This document shows, one piece after another, positions 5,639 through 10,849 of a stretch of 10,849 nt of DNA. Source of the stretch: Oscillospiraceae bacterium (lineage in GTDB: Bacteria; Bacillota; Clostridia; Oscillospirales; Ruminococcaceae). The notes beneath the pieces are model-generated. The model saw only the letters and a program-made list of their open reading frames with translations, was not told the DNA's origin and did not search any database. The stretch's first letter is position 1; every line of letters starts with the position of its first letter. Both the position numbers and the translations under genes were made by a program. The stretch covers positions 1-10,849 of the forward strand of contig JAIDPG010000104.1 in assembly GCA_029062865.1 (NCBI GenBank), given 5' to 3'.

Positions 5639-7129
5639 ATGAAGAGATCATTAAAAGCGACGGCGCTGCTCCTTGCAGTCATTATGGCGCTTACGGCGTG
5701 CCGAAGCGAAAACCAAACACCAACAACCGCAAAAAGTATTGAGAAGGAATACACGGAGTATATGAATGCCGCGGTCACAGAGGTCGAGGATATGCCGTAC
5801 ACCCTCAACGGGATCAAAGGCACTTACAGCGGAGATTGGAAGGGCAACCGCCCCGAGGGAGAGGGAACGTTCTGGCTGAACGGCAACGAGTACTATTACA
5901 GCGAGAACTGGAGCAACGGGGATATTAACGGATATGGCGAGATAAGAAGGCTTGACGGCGACGGAAAGCTCAAGCAATATAAGGGCATGTGTTTGTACAG
6001 CGAGCCATACGGTCAGGGTACTATGGAGATAGGCGAGGAGGGCGACGAGTCCCGCATGGTAATAGACGGCGATTTCTCCAACTCGAGCCAGCTTCTGTAC
6101 TTTACTCTGGACGCGGACGGACGGTGTACAAATATCGGCGGCTTTATTAACGGTGAATATGAAAGCTATATGAATAATTCCAACGTTACGGGAATGGACT
6201 TTCTCATTGACAGAGTTCCGGCGGGCGGAGCAACATACAAGTCGCGCAGCGGTTACTACATAGGACAGATCAACGAAAACGGGCTGCCCGACGGCTACGG
6301 ATATTACTCGGAACAGTATCAGACAGAGGGCGGAATCTACGTTCAACTCAACACGATCTCATATCAGGCGGTGGGCTCGTGGAAGAACGGCAAGCTGGAG
6401 GGATATTTCTCCGACGTAATACTCGGCAGTGACACGATCACCAAATCCGAAACAGGATTTTGGGGCAATAAGGTAGAAACGAAATACAATGTTATCAATT
6501 CTACCAAGCGTGAAGGTTACCTGAAAAACGACAAGCTGGTGGGAAATTACAGCATATCCACGACCGTTGAAAGCGACCCGCAGAGACCCAACGACGACGG
6601 AGCTGTTGTCACGACGATGAATTTTGACACAAACGACATAATGGACGAACGGTATTATCTCGACGGTTCGCACACCTATGAGTGGAAGCATATGGTCTCC
6701 AGCACTTACGCAGATGAGGGCGAGTTTATAAAGTACGACAAGAACGGAAACATGACCGTTCATAAAACCATGAGCGACGGCAAATGGACGGAGATCATGA
6801 ATCTGGAGAGGGAGGAACGCGAGGCAAAGGAAGAGGCAAGGGCTCGTATGATCGAAAAGGGCGCAAAAGTAGCGCTTGCAGGTCTTACTATCGCGGGTGT
6901 GTTTGTGGCGCTGCGCGGTATTGATCAGGAGCTTGGCAGGGGGGCGGATCAGATGGTTGCAAATGCCCACGCCAGTGCCGAACAGTCGATCGTAGACCGC
7001 GGTATATACAACGATTATAAGAAAAAGGCGGAGGACGCGATAAAAAGCGGTCGTTATGACGATGCACGCAAGCTGTATGACGAAGCGAAACCATACGAGC
7101 ACGCCGTTGCTTGGTGGGATCAAATGTGA
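5639..7129 (+). CDS. MORN-repeat-like lipoprotein, 496 aa
   Basis: This is an exported lipoprotein of unknown function. The ATG at 5639 follows AAGGAAAGGA by 8 bases; an in-frame TTG at 5546 lies before the predicted transcription start and is rejected. The signal MKRSLKATALLLAVIMALTAC ends in the lipobox LTAC with C21 as the lipidated residue. MORN-like repeats follow: Y63-W79 (YSGDWKGNRPEGEGTFW), about 86-102 (WSNGDINGYGEI), then a third (YGQGTMEI), and further copies in the middle (ENGLPDGYGYY; GSWKNGKLEGYF). Near the end lies a charged helix (EREEREAKEEARARMIEKG), a hydrophobic stretch at about 411-427 (VALAGLTIAGVFVALRG), and a TPR-like helix (KKAEDAIKSGRYDDARKLYDEAK). It is the first gene of an operon, 31 bases before the LRR lipoprotein gene. 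MORN repeats elsewhere mediate lipid or protein contacts; the role here is open. Confidence 0.8.
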   Translation: MKRSLKATALLLAVIMALTACRSENQTPTTAKSIEKEYTEYMNAAVTEVEDMPYTLNGIKGTYSGDWKGNRPEGEGTFWLNGNEYYYSENWSNGDINGYGEIRRLDGDGKLKQYKGMCLYSEPYGQGTMEIGEEGDESRMVIDGDFSNSSQLLYFTLDADGRCTNIGGFINGEYESYMNNSNVTGMDFLIDRVPAGGATYKSRSGYYIGQINENGLPDGYGYYSEQYQTEGGIYVQLNTISYQAVGSWKNGKLEGYFSDVILGSDTITKSETGFWGNKVETKYNVINSTKREGYLKNDKLVGNYSISTTVESDPQRPNDDGAVVTTMNFDTNDIMDERYYLDGSHTYEWKHMVSSTYADEGEFIKYDKNGNMTVHKTMSDGKWTEIMNLEREEREAKEEARARMIEKGAKVALAGLTIAGVFVALRGIDQELGRGADQMVANAHASAEQSIVDRGIYNDYKKKAEDAIKSGRYDDARKLYDEAKPYEHAVAWWDQM

Positions 7130-7160
7130 ATTTTAAGAACGTACAGAAAGGAACAACAAT

Positions 7161-8678
7161 ATGATGAAGAAGATTTTAGCGGCGCTTTTGTGCGCAGCAA
7201 CGGTACTTACGATCTCGGGCTGCAAAAACGAGGCGGACATATTCGATGCCATCGACTCGGCGGCGGGTATGGACGGCTCGGGCTCTGGAACAGGCAAAAA
7301 CAAGGGCAAGAGAACCGGCGATAGTACAGCTTCCGACGATACAAATTCGGAAATAAAATATAATGCCGACGGCAGCATAGATTGGGATTCCGTGCCGTAT
7401 GCGGACGAAGAGGACTTTGAGTATATCGAACTCGGTGATGCGTTTGCAGGTCGCTCTATAAGAATAAAAAAATACAACGGCAATGAAAAGGTGATAAAGA
7501 TACCGGAAACCATCAATGGCTCGCCGGTGACGTATCTGGGGAGCGGTGAGAACGTTGGTGCTTTCCACCAGGCTTCCGATATATACGTAAAGACCCCCAA
7601 ATCTTTGGGAGATATATGGGGCGGCTTTTCTTACTGCGAAAATATGATGTTGGATATCACCGAGTCGGATGACTTGTGGATTGAAAGAAAAAGTTTTTCT
7701 AATTGCAAAAACCTCAAGGTGAATATGCCTTCTGCGTGTGATATGCGTATCTCCGAAGAGGCTTTCTCCAACTGCACGTTTGACGGCAGCTTGACGCTTC
7801 CGGACAACCTTACGTCAATCAATAAAAACTGTTTCGGCGATCTGAGCAAGGGCAATTGTCCAAGCAGCATTGTATACAGGGGTGAAACCTACGATCCCGA
7901 GCATTTTGACAAATTGCTCGAGGCGGTTGCGGCAGCAAATTACGTCGATCCCAGACCCTTCGATGACGGCAAACTCGGTCACAGCACCTTGAAAATATAC
8001 GACGCCTACGGACTTGGCGTTTACAATCTGGGAGGGGTCCCGCGTGATACCAAGGGGACGTATACCGTTCCCGATGATGTGCGGTTCATTGATAATTACG
8101 CTTTTATAGGGTGCGAGTCTCTTGAAAACGTTATCCTTCACGGAAGCGTATCGGTTTCCGAAAAGTCTTTTGAAGGCTATAACGGCAACGTTACATATAA
8201 GGGCAAGACGTACAAGGCTTCGGAATTTAACATCGCGGAAGCCGCGAAAGAGCCGTCCGAGATGCCCCTCACGGATTGGGATTCCGTGCCGTACGCTCCC
8301 GCCTCGGACTTTGAGTATGAGGTCTTGGGTATGTTTATGTCAAAATCCGTGAGCATAAAAAAATACAACGGAACCTCCAAACAAGTAAAGATCCCCGAGA
8401 CCATAGACGGAATAAAGGTTGGGTCATTGTTCGGCAAGCATGATTATGAGGGCGCTTTCGATAAAATCCCCGACATTGAAGTACTGCTGCCCCAAAACGT
8501 TGCGCTGCAATATGCTTTTACACTCTGCGGCGGCGCGAGACTGTATCTACCCGACACCGGAATAGATAAAAATGGTGTGACTAAGGTTCTTGAGGAAGGC
8601 GTATCCGTAGTATACAAGGGTGTGGTTTATGACAAAGAGCATGTGCAGGATTTATACAACGCTATTGAACAAGGTTAA
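7161..8678 (+). CDS. Leucine-rich-repeat (LRR_5/BspA-like) lipoprotein with internal duplication, 505 aa
   Basis: This is a surface lipoprotein: the signal MMKKILAALLCAATVLTISGC ends in lipobox ISGC with C21 lipidated, followed by a flexible Gly/Ser/Asp linker (about 35-66). Irregular LRR_5-like units follow, for example IPETINGSPVTYLG, AFSNCTFDGSLTLPDNLTSI and VPDDVRFIDNYAFIGCESLENVIL. A block of about 95 residues occurs twice (about 74-170 and 372-466). Both copies start with DWDSVPYA, then IKKYNG and KIPETI. Three copies of a VYKGxxYDxxH-like motif occur at about 238-256, 344-356 and 483-501; the last forms the C-terminus. The ATG at 7161 has AAGGA 8 bases upstream; an ATG follows immediately at 7164. 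It is probably co-transcribed with the preceding lipoprotein. BspA-like proteins often bind host or matrix proteins, but the ligand here is unknown. Confidence 0.82.
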   Translation: MMKKILAALLCAATVLTISGCKNEADIFDAIDSAAGMDGSGSGTGKNKGKRTGDSTASDDTNSEIKYNADGSIDWDSVPYADEEDFEYIELGDAFAGRSIRIKKYNGNEKVIKIPETINGSPVTYLGSGENVGAFHQASDIYVKTPKSLGDIWGGFSYCENMMLDITESDDLWIERKSFSNCKNLKVNMPSACDMRISEEAFSNCTFDGSLTLPDNLTSINKNCFGDLSKGNCPSSIVYRGETYDPEHFDKLLEAVAAANYVDPRPFDDGKLGHSTLKIYDAYGLGVYNLGGVPRDTKGTYTVPDDVRFIDNYAFIGCESLENVILHGSVSVSEKSFEGYNGNVTYKGKTYKASEFNIAEAAKEPSEMPLTDWDSVPYAPASDFEYEVLGMFMSKSVSIKKYNGTSKQVKIPETIDGIKVGSLFGKHDYEGAFDKIPDIEVLLPQNVALQYAFTLCGGARLYLPDTGIDKNGVTKVLEEGVSVVYKGVVYDKEHVQDLYNAIEQG

Positions 8679-8702
8679 ACCCGCTGTTTTGTAAAACAAT
8701 AA

Positions 8703-8736
8703 AACCCTCCCACGCCGCGCGGGAGGGTTCTTGTTT
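8703..8736. terminator. Bidirectional terminator between the lipoprotein operon and glmM
   Basis: AACCCTCCC (8703-8711) and GGGAGGGTT (8721-8729) form a 9-bp stem with a 9-base loop. The plus-strand tail is CTTGTTT and the minus-strand tail is TTATTGTTTT, so it can end both converging transcripts. It begins 24 bases after the LRR gene stop and nearly touches the glmM stop at 8735. Confidence 0.9.
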
Positions 8737-10093
8737 AATTCGTGCTCAATTCCGCGGCGTACCCCTTCTCCCGCACGACATTCTCAATGTCCTCGATGTG
8801 CTTGTTGCAGAGCTCCTTGCTCTTTGCCTCGACCATAATGCGGAGAAGCGGCTCGGTGCCGCTGGGGCGCACGAGCACTCTGCCGTCCGCGCCGAGGGAT
8901 GCTTCGGCGGACTTCACCGCGGCTTGAACATCCGCGTCGGAGAGGACGATCTTCTTGTCCATGACGCGCACGTTTTTCAGGACCTGCGGGTAGAGCTTCA
9001 TTCCCTTGCCGAGCTCCGCGAGCGTGGTTTTGCGGGCGCAGATCACCTGCATTATCTTCAGCGCCGTAACAATGCCGTCGCCGGTGTTTTCGTACTTGCT
9101 GAAGATGATGTGCCCCGAGTTCTCGCCGCCGAGAATGTAGCCCTTTTCGCTCATGCGCTCGTAGACGTACTTGTCGCCGACGTCGGTTTTCTCATAGGAA
9201 ATTCCCAGCTCGTCAAAGGCTTTATAAAGCCCCAGATTTGACATAACGGTCGTAACAACGGCGTTGCCGTCAAGCTTGCCGCGCTCCTTGAGATAGCTTC
9301 CGTAAATGTAGAGTATTTTGTCGCCGTCGACGAGCTCTCCGTTTTCGTCGACCGCGAGGCATCTGTCCGCGTCGCCGTCGAACGCGAAGCCGCAGTCGAG
9401 CTGCTCCTCGCGGACGAGCTCGATAAGCCCGTCGATGTGCGTAGAGCCGCAGTTCGTATTGATATTGAAGCCGTCGGGCTTGTTGTTGATGACGTAGGTC
9501 TTCGCGCCCAGCGCGTCGAACACGCTTTTTGCTATCGTGAACGCCGAGCCGTTCGCGCAGTCAAGCCCTATTCGCTTGCCCTTGAACGAGTACATCGCGA
9601 GTGAGATAAGATAGCCTATGTAGCGGTTTCTTCCCGCGGAATAATCCGAGGCTCTGCCGATGTCGCGGTCCTGCGCCAAAGGCACTTCGGAGATCTCGCC
9701 GTCGAGGTATTTCTCGATCTCGTCAATAACGTCCTCGTCCATTTTCTCGCCGTTGGAATTAAACAGCTTTATGCCGTTATCGCAAAACGGATTATGCGAC
9801 GCGCTTATCATGATCCCGCAGTCGAAGTCGTCCGTCTTTACCACATACGAGACGGACGGCGTTGTCGTGACGTGCATAAGGTACGCGTCCGCGCCCGAAG
9901 CCGTCAGCCCCGCCGTCAGCGCGAACTCGAACATATACGAGCTGCGCCGCGTGTCCTTGCCGATGACTACCTGGCAATGATGCTCTCTGCCGTAATACCA
10001 CCCGATAAACCGCCCGATCTTATACGCGTGCTCGACGGTCAGCGTTTTGTTAGCCTCGCCGCGGAAACCGTCCGTGCCGAAATATTTTGACAT
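8735..10093 (-). CDS. glmM: Phosphoglucosamine mutase GlmM
   Basis: This cytoplasmic enzyme interconverts glucosamine-6-phosphate and glucosamine-1-phosphate, the step leading to UDP-GlcNAc for peptidoglycan. The 452 residues match the usual 445-450. It starts MSKYFGTDGFRGEAN. The active-site phosphoserine is S99 in MISASHNPF, DGDADR (239-244) supplies the magnesium ligands, and RPSGTEP (409-415) is the phosphate-binding loop. These positions match the E. coli enzyme (S102, D241-D245) within a few residues. Glucosamine-type specificity rather than phosphoglucomutase/phosphomannomutase follows from the N-terminal FGTDGFRG and the length. The ATG at 10093 has AAAGGGGA about 7 bases upstream; the open frame runs on to 10210 but crosses the promoter. 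The gene is monocistronic here. Confidence 0.96.
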   Translation of the reverse strand: MSKYFGTDGFRGEANKTLTVEHAYKIGRFIGWYYGREHHCQVVIGKDTRRSSYMFEFALTAGLTASGADAYLMHVTTTPSVSYVVKTDDFDCGIMISASHNPFCDNGIKLFNSNGEKMDEDVIDEIEKYLDGEISEVPLAQDRDIGRASDYSAGRNRYIGYLISLAMYSFKGKRIGLDCANGSAFTIAKSVFDALGAKTYVINNKPDGFNINTNCGSTHIDGLIELVREEQLDCGFAFDGDADRCLAVDENGELVDGDKILYIYGSYLKERGKLDGNAVVTTVMSNLGLYKAFDELGISYEKTDVGDKYVYERMSEKGYILGGENSGHIIFSKYENTGDGIVTALKIMQVICARKTTLAELGKGMKLYPQVLKNVRVMDKKIVLSDADVQAAVKSAEASLGADGRVLVRPSGTEPLLRIMVEAKSKELCNKHIEDIENVVREKGYAAELSTN

Positions 10094-10126
10094 TTCTATT
10101 CCCCTTTTCGTCTGTAACATATTATT

Positions 10127-10156
10127 ATTATAGCATATTCGGGGCGGGGTTGTCAA
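10127..10156 (-). promoter_or_regulatory. Strong promoter of glmM
   Basis: On the minus strand a perfect TTGACA (-35, 10151-10156) and perfect TATAAT (-10, 10127-10132) are 18 bases apart, and the -10 is extended (TGCTATAAT). The start is expected near 10120, giving a leader of about 27 bases. No riboswitch or glmS-like ribozyme fits in so short a leader. Confidence 0.85.
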
Positions 10157-10164
10157 TATGCTAT
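10130..10164. repeat. 10-bp inverted repeat enclosing the glmM promoter spacer
   Basis: ATAGCATATT (10130-10139) and AATATGCTAT (10155-10164) are exact inverted copies with a 15-base GC-rich spacer. One arm enters the -10, the other overlaps the -35. It lies upstream of the transcription start, so it would act as DNA (for example an operator), not as RNA. Confidence 0.5.
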
Positions 10165-10191
10165 TAGAGGTTAGAGGGGAGATGTGGGAGG
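10164..10191. repeat. Degenerate heptamer repeat
   Basis: TTAGAGG occurs twice in direct tandem (10164-10170, 10171-10177), followed in the same 7-base phase by GGAGATG and TGGGAGG, which look like decayed copies. It resembles short tandem heptamer repeats seen between genes in several bacteria. Confidence 0.35.
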
Positions 10192-10210
10192 TAAGATTTG
10201 GGAATAACAA

Positions 10211-10240
10211 GAAACCGCCCCACAGGTGGGGCGGTTTTAG
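10211..10240 (-). terminator. Terminator of the BspA-like LRR gene
   Basis: AAACCGCCCC (10212-10221) and GGGGCGGTTT (10228-10237) form a 10-bp stem with a 6-base loop, 6 bases past the LRR stop codon on the minus strand. The minus-strand tail is T-rich (TTTCTTGTTATT). It isolates the LRR gene from glmM, which is transcribed in the same direction. Confidence 0.9.
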
Positions 10241-10243
10241 GGG

Positions 10244-10849
10244 TTAATTGCCGTTTATGGCGTTGCATAGGTCTTCTATGTGAGCGTAGTCGTAGGTTTT
10301 GTCTTTGTATATTACTTTTACATTTTCGCTGTTGGCAAAAGCGTCAGCAGCGATCTCGGTCACGCCATTGGGGAGAGTCATGCTCTCAAGATTTTCGCAG
10401 AAGGCGAAGGCTTGAGCGCCGATCTTGGTTAAGCCGCTGCCTAAAGTCAGATCTTTAAGATTCCTGCAGCCGCTGAAAGCGGATTCGCCGATCTCGGTGA
10501 CGCCGTCGGGGATAGTTACGCTTACAACGGATGCGCAGTTTTCATAGGTTTGATATTCGATCTTGGTAATACCTTGGGGGATTGTTATCTTCAGAAGATT
10601 TACGCAGTCCTTGAAAGCACATCCGTCGATCGAAGTCACGCTGTCCGGAACGGTTATGTCTGTAACGCTCTGGCAACCCCCAAAAGCGGAAAAGCCGAGA
10701 GAAGTCACACTGTCGGGTATCGTTATGGTTCTGATTATATCGCAGTAGGCAAGTCCATAATTGCCGATTTCGGTCACGCCGGTGGGTATATAAATATATT
10801 TCAGCCCGCGTTTGGTCGCGTTGGATAAGCTGAACTTTTTGACCGAATC
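10244..10849 (-). CDS. BspA-like leucine-rich repeat protein, C-terminal part (cut by window edge)
   Basis: The frame is open from the stop at 10244 to the last base of the window, so the true start lies outside; a GTG at 10777 lies inside a repeat and is not a credible start. The visible 201 residues hold about seven LRR_5 repeats of 23 residues on the pattern VTxIGxxAFxxCxxLxxVTIPDS, for example VTSLGFSAFGGCQSVTDITV and VTEIGESAFSGCRNLKDLTL. The repeats end in the cap VIYKDKTYDYAHIEDLCNAI. The same cap ends the LRR lipoprotein at 7161-8678. BspA-like LRR proteins are usually secreted or surface-attached, but the signal region is not visible here. No cell-wall anchor is present at the C-terminus. 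Confidence 0.88.
   Translation of the reverse strand, partial: DSVKKFSLSNATKRGLKYIYIPTGVTEIGNYGLAYCDIIRTITIPDSVTSLGFSAFGGCQSVTDITVPDSVTSIDGCAFKDCVNLLKITIPQGITKIEYQTYENCASVVSVTIPDGVTEIGESAFSGCRNLKDLTLGSGLTKIGAQAFAFCENLESMTLPNGVTEIAADAFANSENVKVIYKDKTYDYAHIEDLCNAINGN

Noticed and set aside
5651..7123. Long minus-strand frames opposite the MORN-like lipoprotein
   Set aside because: They are antisense shadows. The plus-strand gene has a lipoprotein signal, a ribosome site and a promoter.
10094..10126. glmS-type ribozyme or other regulatory RNA upstream of glmM
   Set aside because: The predicted leader is about 27 bases with no recognisable structure.
10094..10210. N-terminal extension of GlmM to 10210
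   Set aside because: It would cross the TTGACA/TATAAT promoter and a heptamer repeat. The family N-terminus MSKYFGTDGFRG begins at 10093 behind a good ribosome site.
1..10849. CRISPR array, insertion sequence, prophage structural genes, tRNA or rRNA
   Set aside because: There are no regularly spaced repeats, transposase motifs, phage structural proteins or cloverleaf/rRNA sequences. The XRE gene alone is not evidence of a prophage.

Overview
The window looks like a chromosomal segment of an anaerobic, fibre- or cellodextrin-using Firmicute, most likely of the Oscillospiraceae/Ruminococcus type. This is an inference from the gene families: a clostridial-type cellobiose phosphorylase, BspA-like leucine-rich repeat (LRR) proteins, a small DUF6809-like protein, and a sigma/anti-sigma pair with a DUF4179-like ectodomain. 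Purine-rich Shine-Dalgarno sites, AT-rich intergenic regions and GC-richer coding regions agree with it. No insertion sequence, CRISPR array, tRNA or rRNA was seen.

Layout. Positions 1-219 hold no gene, only several short GC-rich hairpins and an A/T hairpin that may end the next gene. A small XRE repressor (220-438, minus) is divergent from a DUF6809-like gene (571-849, plus). Their shared intergenic region holds two near-identical palindromic sites, one inside each predicted promoter, so it looks like a compact autoregulated switch. Next comes a monocistronic cellobiose phosphorylase (1033-3555, plus) with its own promoter and a strong bidirectional terminator. That terminator is shared with a converging two-gene minus operon: an ECF-like sigma factor (4775-5329) overlapping a single-pass anti-sigma-like protein (3631-4782).

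Divergent from the sigma gene is a two-gene plus operon of lipoproteins: a MORN-like lipoprotein (5639-7129) and an LRR_5-like lipoprotein with an internal duplication (7161-8678). It has an extended -10 promoter preceded by a 14-bp perfect palindrome, and it ends in a bidirectional terminator shared with glmM (phosphoglucosamine mutase, 8735-10093, minus). The glmM promoter is near consensus and is enclosed by a 10-bp inverted repeat. At the right edge is the 3' part of a BspA-like LRR gene (10244 to beyond the window, minus), closed by its own terminator.

How the genes may work together. Cellobiose phosphorylase (intracellular cellobiose to glucose-1-phosphate plus glucose) and GlmM (glucosamine-1-phosphate for peptidoglycan) are core sugar-phosphate enzymes. 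The sigma/anti-sigma pair beside two divergent lipoproteins resembles an envelope-sensing locus, but nothing in the sequence proves that this sigma factor drives them. The least explained items are the XRE/DUF6809 switch, the MORN-like lipoprotein with an unexpected C-terminal hydrophobic helix, and a C-terminal cap motif shared by the two LRR proteins.
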